DNA of 7,098 nt, from positions 1 through 7,098 of the forward strand of contig CANEUT010000083.1 in NCBI GenBank assembly GCA_947441895.1, read 5' to 3'. Under the pieces are notes generated by a model. The model was not told the DNA's origin, did not search any database, and saw nothing but the letters and a program-made list of their open reading frames with translations. The position numbers and the translations under genes were made by a program. The DNA is from Rickettsiales bacterium. Its GTDB lineage: Bacteria; Pseudomonadota; Alphaproteobacteria; Rickettsiales; UBA3002. This document shows, in pieces, positions 1 through 5,662 of the stretch (position 1 is the first letter of the stretch; the number at the start of each line of letters is the position of its first letter).

Positions 1-42
1 GTATTCGGTCACCAGACTCAATGTACTGATAATAAAGCAAAT

Positions 43-510
43 ATGCCGAAAGATTTGAGTTATATTTCTCAAAAAGGCCAGCACTGTCATTTCGAATTAA
101 CGACCAATTTAGTTAACGCGACATCCTATATAAGAGACAATTTTTCGCGCACGCCAATTGAGTCATTCAAAGGAAAAAGTTTTGAGGAACTTCTGGAACG
201 CTATCGCGATGAACAGCATAGAAGTTATAGGAACTATATTCTCTGGATTTACATTTATCCGCTTATTGTCTTGCCGAGTTTGATTTTTTTGGCGATGGCT
301 TGGATACGCAAAGCGACCTTTTCTTCTTTATCAACGATAGCCAAAGTCATTTTGGTCATTCCCCCTGTTTTGTTCCATTTATTAGTGCTCTCTCTTCTTC
401 TTACTCCTTATTCTCATCCAAATTTGAAGCTGCCGCTTCTATTTATGCTGTTGATGTATCTGTTTTACTTATTTCGTCCTGTAGTTCGCCGTCGTATGCG
501 CAGAGCGTAA
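43..510 (+). CDS. Uncharacterised membrane protein, possibly 5'-truncated
   Basis: I do not recognise this family. From the ATG at 43 it is 155 residues. A hydrophilic, charged N-terminal part (about 1-62) is followed by three hydrophobic stretches, near residues 66-89, 100-121 and 129-147, and then a very basic tail (RRRMRRA). This suggests a three-pass inner-membrane protein with its tail in the cytoplasm by the positive-inside rule (inference). The frame has no stop between base 1 and the ATG, and no convincing Shine-Dalgarno precedes the ATG. The true start may therefore lie left of the window and the protein may be longer. The coding sequence is visibly AT-richer than the DUF484, xerC and icd genes, which could mean horizontal acquisition or weak selection. 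It is transcribed away from the left edge and is followed by a hairpin that could end the transcript. Confidence 0.6.
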   Translation: MPKDLSYISQKGQHCHFELTTNLVNATSYIRDNFSRTPIESFKGKSFEELLERYRDEQHRSYRNYILWIYIYPLIVLPSLIFLAMAWIRKATFSSLSTIAKVILVIPPVLFHLLVLSLLLTPYSHPNLKLPLLFMLLMYLFYLFRPVVRRRMRRA

Positions 511-565
511 GGAACTTCTTGCGGTGGCCTTGCCGCATCACTGGCGGCAAAAACTCTCAAAACCT

Positions 566-607
566 CAAAAAAACCCGTTTCTGGGTCGAGTGTTGCAGGT
601 TTTTTTG
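566..607 (+). terminator. Terminator-like hairpin after the first gene
   Basis: A 10-bp perfect inverted repeat pairs CAAAAAAACC (566-575) with GGTTTTTTTG (598-607). The loop holds a smaller ACCC/GGGT pairing. The 3' arm carries the T-run, and because the arms are A7 and T7 the shape could work in either direction. The stem is AT-dominated, so it is weaker than a classical GC-rich terminator. It lies 56 bp after the stop of the membrane-protein gene, where a terminator would be expected. Confidence 0.4.
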
Positions 608-650
608 TTACCTTTAACCTCATGAAGAAGCGTGCTCACATCATCCGTTT

Positions 651-712
651 TGTCATCCCGGGCCTGACCCGGGATCTCCTAAAAGCAGATTCCCACTTTC
701 GCGGGAATGACA
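651..712. repeat. Dispersed palindromic repeat, copy 1
   Basis: A 62-bp element runs from TGTCATCCCGGG to GCGGGAATGACA. Its outer ends are complementary (TGTCAT...ATGACA). Inside are two smaller hairpins: CCCGGG around a 5-base spacer, and ATTCCC(A)C/GCGGGAAT with one mismatch. A near-identical copy is at 1572-1632. Its translations resemble the 'HSRESGNL'/'PGLTRDLL...PAFAGMT' peptides that this repeat type leaves in alphaproteobacterial ORF predictions (family knowledge, from memory). The conserved right end contains an ATG, in frame with the downstream DUF484 gene, that can be mistaken for a gene start. Confidence 0.85.
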
Positions 713-766
713 AATATGGGGTGTCGTTCTGCCAACAACGCAATCGCCCATAGAAATGGATCGACC

Positions 767-1516
767 ATGAACACTGTTCCCCAGCCTGACGTTCTAAGCA
801 CCGAAATGACCAAGAAACTGGTCATCGAATATTTGCAGGCCAACCCGCAATTTCTGGCTGAACACCCCGATTTGTTCGAGGTACTGACCCCGCCCGAGCA
901 GCAACATGGCCGCGGGGTGATCGATTTTCAATATTACGCCATCGACAATTTGCGTCGCGGCATGAAGCGCATGAAGGACCGGTTTCAGGGGTTGGTGGTC
1001 AGCGCGCGCGAGAATTTATCGGTGCAGCAACAGGTGCAGCAGGCGGTGCTTTCCACCATCCGCGCCAAAAATCTGGAAGAGTTGCTGGAAGTGCTGACGG
1101 CCGATTTGGTGCGCTGGTTCGATGTGGATGTGGTGCGTCTGGCCATGGAATCGGACATGGCGGGCATTTACGAGACCTATTACAACGAGCAGAATTATTC
1201 CGGCATTTGCTTTGTGCCCAACGGCACGGCCAATGCCGTCATGCTGGGCGACCATGTGCGCCTCATTTCCGATACGCAGGCCGAGCCCCCCATTGGTTTT
1301 GAAATGGTGTTTGCCGATTGTTCCAGCCTGGTGCGCAGCTGCGCGTTGGTGCGGCTTGAACTGCCGACCATTGGCCGTCCGGCCGTGCTTGCCTTCGGCG
1401 TGCGCCATGCCGACCGCTTCCACCCGCATCAGGGCGGCGAGCTGCTGGGTTTCCTTGGCGAAGTGATGAGCCTTGTGCTAGACCGTTGCCTGACGGAAAG
1501 CGATTTTTCGTCGTAG
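767..1516 (+). CDS. DUF484 family protein
   Basis: A 249-residue protein from the ATG at 767. Residues about 15-55 carry the DUF484 N-terminal signature: 'V..YLQANPQFLAEHPDLFEVL', then GVIDFQ and a run of basic residues (LRRGMKRMKDRFQGLV) that is probably a coiled coil to about residue 95. The C-terminal half resembles a GAF-like fold, with VDVVRL in its first strand. The biochemical role of DUF484 is not established. In many proteobacteria the gene sits directly before xerC, as here. The frame extends upstream to an ATG at 707 inside the palindromic repeat, giving 20 extra non-conserved residues. The ATG at 767 is preferred because homology begins there and a GGA lies 6 nt before it. It is 158 bp before xerC, with repeats between. 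Confidence 0.9.
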   Translation: MNTVPQPDVLSTEMTKKLVIEYLQANPQFLAEHPDLFEVLTPPEQQHGRGVIDFQYYAIDNLRRGMKRMKDRFQGLVVSARENLSVQQQVQQAVLSTIRAKNLEELLEVLTADLVRWFDVDVVRLAMESDMAGIYETYYNEQNYSGICFVPNGTANAVMLGDHVRLISDTQAEPPIGFEMVFADCSSLVRSCALVRLELPTIGRPAVLAFGVRHADRFHPHQGGELLGFLGEVMSLVLDRCLTESDFSS

Positions 1517-1527
1517 GGAGAAATACT

Positions 1528-1560
1528 CGTCATTGCGAGGAGCGATAGCGGCATGGCAAT
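1528..1560. repeat. Second dispersed repeat type (CGTCATTGCGAGG family)
   Basis: The sequence begins CGTCATTGCGAGGAGCGATA and continues to GGCATGGCAAT. It resembles the widespread bacterial repeat usually read as CGTCATTGCGAGGAGC...GTGGCAATC, whose reverse translations give 'HCEERS...'-like peptides (family knowledge, from memory). Only the left part of that repeat seems to be present. It begins 12 bp after the DUF484 stop codon and ends 11 bp before the second palindromic repeat, so two repeat families are stacked between DUF484 and xerC. Confidence 0.55.
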
Positions 1561-1571
1561 TTTTCTTACTT

Positions 1572-1632
1572 TGTCATCCCGGGCTTGACCCGGGATCTCC
1601 TTGAGAAGATTCCCGCTTTCGCGGGAATGACA
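1572..1632. repeat. Dispersed palindromic repeat, copy 2
   Basis: A 61-bp copy of the element at 651-712, in the same orientation. It has the CCCGGG-cttga-CCCGGG hairpin and a perfect ATTCCCGC/GCGGGAAT stem with a 4-base loop. The outer TGTCAT/ATGACA ends can close a cruciform or three-armed fold. The frame of xerC is open through most of it, so a naive gene call starting at 1585 adds a repeat-encoded peptide (LLEKIPAFAGMTK) to the recombinase. The two copies bracket the DUF484 gene. Confidence 0.88.
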
Positions 1633-1674
1633 AAAAATAGGATGGCGCGCCCAGCTCGCATAACTGGAGAACGA

Positions 1675-2637
1675 ATGACCGATAAAAAAACTGCATCTGC
1701 ACCGCTTTCGGCCGATATTCAAACCCAGTTGCGCGGGTGGATGAAAGAGCTGATGGGCGTGCGTCGCGCCAGCAATCACAGCGTCACCGCCTATTTGCAC
1801 GATATTTCAGGCTTCCTCGCATTCCTGCACCAGCATTTGGGTCATGCCATTGCGCTCGATGATTTGGCCAAGCTGGAAGAGCGCGATTTGCGCGCCTGGC
1901 TGTCCTATCGCGTGGGCAAGGGTTATGCGAAATCATCCAACGCACGGTCGCTTTCAGCGGTGCGCACGTTCTTCCGTCACCTCAACCACCATGCGGGCAT
2001 TCGCAATGTGGCCGCGCTGCAAATCGCCACGCCCAAGCTTGATAAGCCACTGCCCAAAGCACCGAATGAAAATCAAGCCACCGCCACGCTGGAAGGGCTG
2101 CGCGACAACGAAAAAGAAGGTTGGATTGCCGCGCGTGATCACGCCATTGCCCTGCTGCTTTATGGCTCGGGCTTACGCATCAGCGAGGCACTTGGCCTCA
2201 CCGTGGCTGATGTTAAAAAAACCAAAGGCAGTATTCGGGTGCGGGGGAAAGGCAATAAAGAACGCCAGGTGCCCATACTCGCCATCGTGAAAAAATCCAT
2301 CGATGCTTATTTGAAGGAATCACCCCACCATTGGCGCATGGGCGATGATTTTGTGCTGTTCGTGGGGTTGCGTGGCAAGCCCCTGCAGCCCGCCGTCTTC
2401 CAGCGGACGCTAAGCGTGCTGCGGCGTCAGATTGGATTGCCGGAAAGCCTTACCCCCCACGCACTGCGCCACGCATTTGCTACCCACCTGTTAAGCCGCG
2501 GCGCCGAATTGCGCGACATTCAAGAACTGCTGGGCCATGCCAGCCTATCCACCACCCAGCGCTATACGCATGTTGATACGGCGCGGTTGCTATCCGCTTA
2601 CGCCGATGCCCATCCGGCGGCGGGTAAGCAGCATTAG
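1675..2637 (+). CDS. xerC: Tyrosine site-specific recombinase, XerC type
   Basis: A 320-residue tyrosine recombinase. With XerD it would resolve chromosome dimers at dif during division, by strand exchange through a 3'-phosphotyrosine. The N-terminal core-binding (SAM-like) domain spans about 15-125: 'SNHSVTAYLHDISGFLAFL', then 'SSNARSLSAVRTFFRHL'. The catalytic domain follows with the full set of active-site residues: R168 (GSGLRISEALGL), K192 (RGKGNKERQVP), H262 and R265 (TPHALRHAFATHLL), H288 (LLGHASLSTTQ) and Y297 (RYTHVD). Length is normal for XerC/XerD. The ATG at 1675 is chosen because GGAGA lies 5 nt upstream and the domain starts soon after; the upstream ATG at 1585 lies inside a repeat. 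XerC is preferred over XerD because of the adjacent DUF484 gene (synteny inference). Confidence 0.92.
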   Translation: MTDKKTASAPLSADIQTQLRGWMKELMGVRRASNHSVTAYLHDISGFLAFLHQHLGHAIALDDLAKLEERDLRAWLSYRVGKGYAKSSNARSLSAVRTFFRHLNHHAGIRNVAALQIATPKLDKPLPKAPNENQATATLEGLRDNEKEGWIAARDHAIALLLYGSGLRISEALGLTVADVKKTKGSIRVRGKGNKERQVPILAIVKKSIDAYLKESPHHWRMGDDFVLFVGLRGKPLQPAVFQRTLSVLRRQIGLPESLTPHALRHAFATHLLSRGAELRDIQELLGHASLSTTQRYTHVDTARLLSAYADAHPAAGKQH

Positions 2638-2644
2638 CTTTAAA

Positions 2645-2849
2645 GCGGCGTAGCCGCGTGGGGGCGAAGCCGCCCCCGCCTATCGGCTCCCCCTCGTTCG
2701 GCCTTCGGCCTCCGGCTCGCGCCATAAAGCGCTATGCGGGAACTCCTCAAGCGATAGAATAGTCAGTGCGTAGCCTTCCATGGCGAGCCGCGAGCAAAGC
2801 GAAGCGAGGTGGGTCTGGGGGATTCTTATCCCCCACGCGGCTTCGCCGC
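2645..2849. repeat. GC-rich hairpin element with terminal inverted repeats (copy A)
   Basis: The ends are 20-bp inverted repeats matching at 19 of 20 positions: 2645-2664 (GCGGCGTAGCCGCGTGGGGG) and 2830-2849. Each terminus is also a small hairpin (GCGGC-3 nt-GCCGC). Next to them are GGGGGCG/CGCCCCC (2660-2677) and GGGGGAT/ATCCCCC (2817-2834), each with a 4-base loop. No clear target-site duplication is visible beside the ends. The right half (2766-2857) is related to 3389-3464, so this is a repeat family and not a unique structure. It encodes no protein. Terminal inverted repeats and small size recall MITE-like or REP-like elements, but no parent transposase is in the window. Confidence 0.7.
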
Positions 2850-2860
2850 TGATCAAAAAA

Positions 2861-2883
2861 TGCTGCAGTTTTTTGCTGCAGCA
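2861..2883 (-). terminator. Hairpin with T-run on the - strand
   Basis: TGCTGCAG (2861-2868) pairs with CTGCAGCA (2876-2883) around a 7-base loop. Read on the - strand, the stem is followed directly by TTTTTT (complement of 2855-2860), the shape of an intrinsic terminator. No - strand gene lies immediately upstream in that direction, since the nearest, icd, ends at 3493. Its role is unclear. It overlaps another perfect palindrome at 2869-2888 (TTTTTTGC-TGCA-GCAAAAAA). Confidence 0.3.
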
Positions 2884-2953
2884 AAAAACGTGCTGCACTG
2901 CATGTACATGGTGCGTCGCAGCGACGAATTGTGCAGATTTTTTCCGTATTTTT

Positions 2954-2962
2954 TGCTATAAA
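2954..2962 (+). promoter_or_regulatory. Possible extended -10 promoter for the DUF378 gene
   Basis: The sequence TGCTATAAA matches an extended -10 element (TGnTATAAT) at all but the last base. No good -35 hexamer lies 17 bp upstream, which extended -10 promoters tolerate. A transcript starting near 2969 would have a leader of about 34 nt before the ATG at 3003. The match is by eye only. Confidence 0.4.
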
Positions 2963-3002
2963 GAAAGTGAGGATAAGCCTCAGAAAGTGTAAGGTTAGTG
3001 TT

Positions 3003-3197
3003 ATGAAAATGATTCATGTATTAACGTTGTTCCTTGTTATCATTGGTGGTCTGCATTTTGCGCTCACCGGCTTTGGGATCAATCTTCTTGGCGCCATTTT
3101 TGGTGGTGCCAATATTACGATCCTCTACATCGTGATGGGTCTTTCGACCATCTACCATGTATCGCCGATTCTGAAGACGCATTTGTCGTCCCTTTAA
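3003..3197 (+). CDS. DUF378 family small membrane protein
   Basis: A 64-residue protein with two hydrophobic segments, about 5-25 (HVLTLFLVIIGGLHFALTG) and 38-55 (TILYIVMGLSTIYHV). The pattern matches DUF378 (YuzA-like): an N-terminal helix with IGGLHF (usually IGGLNW), then 'G.NLLGAIFG', then a second helix with 'Y...GLS.IY'. The function of the family is unknown. The ATG at 3003 is chosen because AAGG lies 8 nt upstream and homology begins there; an in-frame ATG at 2931 would add 24 non-conserved residues and lies upstream of the putative promoter. The gene stands alone, with its own promoter candidate and a strong terminator 46 bp downstream, and GC-rich repeats on both sides. Confidence 0.82.
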   Translation: MKMIHVLTLFLVIIGGLHFALTGFGINLLGAIFGGANITILYIVMGLSTIYHVSPILKTHLSSL

Positions 3198-3243
3198 GTT
3201 CGGACAATGGCGGCGCGGGTAAAATCCGCTGCCGAATGAGTCA

Positions 3244-3280
3244 GTCCTACCACATGAAAATGTGGTAGGACTTTTCTTTT
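3244..3280 (+). terminator. Strong intrinsic terminator of the DUF378 gene
   Basis: A perfect 12-bp stem, GTCCTACCACAT (3244-3255) with ATGTGGTAGGAC (3260-3271), closes a GAAA tetraloop and is followed by TTTTCTTTT. This is a textbook Rho-independent terminator for + strand transcription. It separates the DUF378 transcript from the convergent icd gene. Confidence 0.92.
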
Positions 3281-3388
3281 GTATTGCTCCGCGAGATCGC
3301 CTTCTGGCGATCGCTGCGCGCCACTTCGTGGGCTGATGGCTCGCTCATCCAACTCGCCCGTATCCCATTACAACCGTTTCCGTAATCG

Positions 3389-3464
3389 GTGCGTAGCCGA
3401 AGGCGAGCCGCGCGAGCGAGGGGTTTGGGGGTCCACCCCAACGCGGCTTCGCCGCCAATCAAAA
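3389..3464. repeat. GC-rich hairpin element, partial copy B
   Basis: This segment shares the order of blocks seen at 2766-2857: GTGCGTAGCC, then GGCGAGCCGCG, then GCGAGG, then a G-run/C-run hairpin (TTGGGG...CCCCAA, 3425-3441), then CGCGGCTTCGCCGC, then ATCAAAA. The copies differ by short indels, so they are diverged family members. Unlike copy A, I find no matching left-end inverted repeat. The bases between the DUF378 terminator and this block (3281-3388) contain another hairpin, GATCGCC-TTCT-GGCGATC (3295-3312), and may be a diverged left half. The right end lies 38 bp from the icd stop codon. Confidence 0.65.
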
Positions 3465-3471
3465 GTGAGGC

Positions 3472-3504
3472 CGCATTAGCTAACGTGCAGCGTTAGTTAA
3501 TGCG
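3472..3504 (-). terminator. Stem-loop overlapping the icd stop codon
   Basis: CGCATTAGCTAACG (3472-3485) pairs with 3491-3504 around the 5-base loop TGCAG, with one imperfect pair (3479/3497). That makes a 14-position stem. The icd stop codon (3493-3495) lies inside the right arm. Downstream on the - strand there is only a short TTTT after CCTCAC, so it is a weak terminator shape; a 3'-end stability hairpin is equally possible. Confidence 0.5.
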
Positions 3505-4695
3505 CGCCGCCACCGCATCGATGAAGTCACCGGTGGTGAGGTATTGCTGATGCGCTCCAACCAGCAGCGCCAAATCTTTCGTCATGGCGCCGGCTTGCAC
3601 CGTATCAATAACGGCTTGCTCTAGCTTATTACAAAACGCCTCGAGCGGCGCGTTATCATCAAACCGCGCGCGATATTTCAGCCCTTCTGTCCAGGCAAAA
3701 ATGCTGGCGATGGGATTGGTGCTGGTGGGGTTACCTTTTTGGTGTTCACGGTAATGACGCGTTACCGTGCCGTGCGCCGCTTCGGTTTCTACCGTTTGGC
3801 CATCGGGTGTCAGCAGCACGCTGGTCATCAGCCCCAGCGATCCAAAGCCCTGCGCCACCACGTCAGACTGCACATCGCCATCATAGTTTTTGCAGGCCCA
3901 CACATAGCCACCTTCCGACTTAATGGCATAGGCCACCATGTCATCAATCAGCCGGTGTTCGTACCACAGCTTCGCTTCGGCGAATTTCTGCTTGAACTCG
4001 GTATCAAACACGCGTTGGAAAATATTTTTGAAATCGCCGTCATAGCGTTTCAAAATCGTATTCTTGGTAGAGAGATAGACGGGGTAATTCACCGTCAGCG
4101 CATAGTTGAAGCAGGCACGGGCGAAGCCTTCAATCGATGCATTGAGGTTATACATGGAAAGCGCCACGCCCGCGCTTGGAAAATGGTACACTTCCTGCTC
4201 AATCGGCTTGCTGCCATCATCGGGCTTAAAGCTCAATGTCAGTTTGCCCGGGCGATCAATGATGATGTCGGTGGCGCGATATTGATCGCCAAACGCATGG
4301 CGACCCACAATGATGGGGGCTTGCCAGCCCGGCACATAGCGCGGAATATTGCTGCAGATGATGGGGGCGCGGAAAATGGTGCCATCGAGAATGTTACGAA
4401 TGGTGCCGTTGGGGCTTGGATACATGCGCTTCAGGTTGAATTCTTTCACCCGCGCTTCATCCGGGGTGATGGTGGCGCACTTAATGCCCACGCCGCAATT
4501 TTTAATGGCGTGCGCCGCTTCCAACGTCACACGGTCATCGCTCGCATCGCGCGATTCAATGCTGAGATCATAGTATTTCAGGTAAATATCAAGATAGGGC
4601 AAAATGAGTTTTTCTTTGATCATGGCCCAGATGATGCGGGTCATTTCATCGCCATCCAGCTCGACAACGGGTTTGCTCACGGTTATTTTTGGCAT
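3493..4695 (-). CDS. icd: NADP-dependent isocitrate dehydrogenase
   Basis: A 400-residue cytoplasmic TCA-cycle enzyme that oxidises isocitrate to 2-oxoglutarate with CO2 release and NADPH. It is the eukaryote-like homodimeric type common in alphaproteobacteria, not the E. coli type. Visible motifs: K72 in KCATITPDEARV; S94, N96 and R100 in SPNGTIRN; R109; R132 and Y139 in GRHAFGDQY; catalytic K211 in STKNTILKRYDG; the metal-binding aspartates D251 (HRLIDDMV), D274 and D278 (NYDGDVQSD); and NADP contacts R313 and H314 in HGTVTRHY. Numbering is one less than human IDH1. Length is complete and nothing is missing. A small variation is A110 where E is usual (FRAPI for FREPI). The ATG at 4695 follows an AGAGAG purine run on the - strand. 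It is monocistronic as seen here and divergent from the M48-like gene. Confidence 0.97.
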   Translation of the reverse strand: MPKITVSKPVVELDGDEMTRIIWAMIKEKLILPYLDIYLKYYDLSIESRDASDDRVTLEAAHAIKNCGVGIKCATITPDEARVKEFNLKRMYPSPNGTIRNILDGTIFRAPIICSNIPRYVPGWQAPIIVGRHAFGDQYRATDIIIDRPGKLTLSFKPDDGSKPIEQEVYHFPSAGVALSMYNLNASIEGFARACFNYALTVNYPVYLSTKNTILKRYDGDFKNIFQRVFDTEFKQKFAEAKLWYEHRLIDDMVAYAIKSEGGYVWACKNYDGDVQSDVVAQGFGSLGLMTSVLLTPDGQTVETEAAHGTVTRHYREHQKGNPTSTNPIASIFAWTEGLKYRARFDDNAPLEAFCNKLEQAVIDTVQAGAMTKDLALLVGAHQQYLTTGDFIDAVAARIN

Positions 4696-4867
4696 GGGGA
4701 TCTCTCTTCAAAAAAGCGGCTAATAGCAACATTACGCCTAGCCACTAACGAAAGTCACGCCGCGACGCAATGAAAACCCATGCTGCAATGCGGCGATAAA
4801 GTGTGTTGGGCTTGCCAGTTGAAAACGAACACGATAGATGAGAAAGTTGGATAAACTCAAGGATTCT
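4696..4867. promoter_or_regulatory. Divergent intergenic region between icd and the M48-like gene
   Basis: These 172 bases must hold the promoters of both divergent genes, unless the M48-like protein starts at 4838. On the - strand an extended -10-like TGCTATTAG lies about 35 bp before the icd start, without a good -35. On the + strand no clear sigma70 pair is visible. No strong inverted repeat suggesting an operator was found. Confidence 0.35.
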
Positions 4868-5656
4868 ATGTCATACATTCCCACATCGCGTCGTCGCGGC
4901 ATTGCATTGGCAGCCGCTGTTTTTAGCATTCTCATGCTGGTGCTGCAAATGGGCATGCGCCAAAGCCAGCGGCAAGCCGCTGATGCGGCGATTCCTGCAC
5001 TCACCCTCACGCAGGAAATGGCGCTTGGTCAAATGGCAGCGCCCACGCTTCAAGCAGCCTATGGCGGTATCAGCCAAAATATCGACCAAACCGCCACCGT
5101 AAGTCGCGTGGGTCAACATCTTGTGAGCGTGCTTGATGCCGCAAAAAATCCCTGGAAGTTTGAATTTTACCTGTTGGCAGAACCCAATATTTTAAATGCC
5201 TATGCCCTTCCCGGCGGCCCAATATTTATGACCACTGCCTTGCTCAACCGCTTGCAGACCGAGGGACAGCTGGCTGCCATTCTGGCGCAACAAATTGCCC
5301 ATGTGAATCATCGTCATGTGGCGAAACAGCTAAAAGCGCTGGGACTCACCACCGCACTGCTTAGCACCACCAACGGCGACCCCATTGGCCACATGGTACC
5401 GGAAGTGGTGAAGTTCACTTTTACGCCTGAGCAAGAATTAGTGGCCGATCGTGACGCGGCGGAACTTATGGGCAAGGCAGGATACAGCCCCGCCGCCCTC
5501 ACTAGTGCACTGGGCATTTTAAGCACCGCTTATTATGCCAAGGCCGAAGTGGCCTATTTCACCACTCACCCCAATGCACCCAATCGGCTGGAAAATATTA
5601 CAGCAGCTATTGCCGCGCTTTACCCAAGCGGCGTGCCGGACCACTTAAGCAAATAG
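4868..5656 (+). CDS. Exported M48-like protein with degenerate HExxH (probable pseudopeptidase)
   Basis: 262 residues from the ATG at 4868, chosen because AAGGA lies 4 nt upstream; an in-frame ATG at 4838 would add 10 residues but has no ribosome site. A basic N-terminus and hydrophobic stretch (residues about 8-30) form a signal peptide or anchor, placing it in the periplasm. The rest follows the M48 plan: an 'E..LGQ' helix, NAYALPGGPIFMTTALL, the motif helix, EQELVADRDAAELM with the third-ligand Glu (E190) kept, GYSP, and HPNAPNRLENI near the end. Active M48 enzymes read LAAVLAHEIGHV; here the segment is LAAILAQQIAHV (Q141, Q142, H145). One zinc His and the catalytic Glu are therefore gone. 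DNA codons are CAA CAA at 5288-5293. The frame is intact, so this looks like a maintained non-catalytic paralogue, perhaps a chaperone-like factor (inference). Confidence 0.82.
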   Translation: MSYIPTSRRRGIALAAAVFSILMLVLQMGMRQSQRQAADAAIPALTLTQEMALGQMAAPTLQAAYGGISQNIDQTATVSRVGQHLVSVLDAAKNPWKFEFYLLAEPNILNAYALPGGPIFMTTALLNRLQTEGQLAAILAQQIAHVNHRHVAKQLKALGLTTALLSTTNGDPIGHMVPEVVKFTFTPEQELVADRDAAELMGKAGYSPAALTSALGILSTAYYAKAEVAYFTTHPNAPNRLENITAAIAALYPSGVPDHLSK

Positions 5657-5662
5657 CGTCGG

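Larger units (their letters stand above)
2638..3002. other. Long intergenic region filled by hairpin repeat and palindromes
   Basis: These 365 bases between xerC and the DUF378 gene hold no believable coding sequence. The short frames here have low-complexity or repeat-derived translations. The first 210 or so bases are a GC-rich hairpin element. Next come A/T-flanked TGCTGCA palindromes (2855-2897), an odd-centred palindrome CGTCGC-A-GCGACG (2914-2926), and the probable promoter of the DUF378 gene near 2954-2962. No intrinsic terminator with a T-run follows xerC on the + strand. Confidence 0.75.

Noticed and set aside
300..617. 105-residue + strand frame overlapping the first gene
   Set aside because: Serine/phenylalanine-rich out-of-frame reading of the membrane-protein gene that runs on through the terminator hairpin.
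1016..1429. - strand frame within DUF484
   Set aside because: Antisense shadow rich in His and Gln, fully covered by a gene with clear family signatures.
651..1632. Possible CRISPR array from the repeated 60-bp units
   Set aside because: Only two copies about 920 bp apart, with a gene between them; they are dispersed palindromic elements.
1429..1800. - strand frame containing 'HSRESGNLLKEIPGQARDD'
   Set aside because: The peptide is the translation of the palindromic repeat and the rest is antisense to DUF484 and xerC.
1572..2849. Composite mobile element carrying xerC as its integrase
   Set aside because: The recombinase has the chromosomal DUF484 neighbour and normal XerC length, and the flanking repeats belong to different families, so it is better read as the housekeeping gene.
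2480..2898. Two - strand frames across the xerC end and the GC-rich repeat
   Set aside because: Their translations come from hairpin repeat sequence and antisense xerC; no domain or ribosome site.
3247..3479. Short frames on both strands between DUF378 and icd
   Set aside because: They overlap the intrinsic terminator and the repeat, and have repeat-derived composition.
3739..4773. 344-residue + strand open frame
   Set aside because: It lies antisense over nearly all of icd, whose identity is certain; it is a shadow frame with no recognisable domain.
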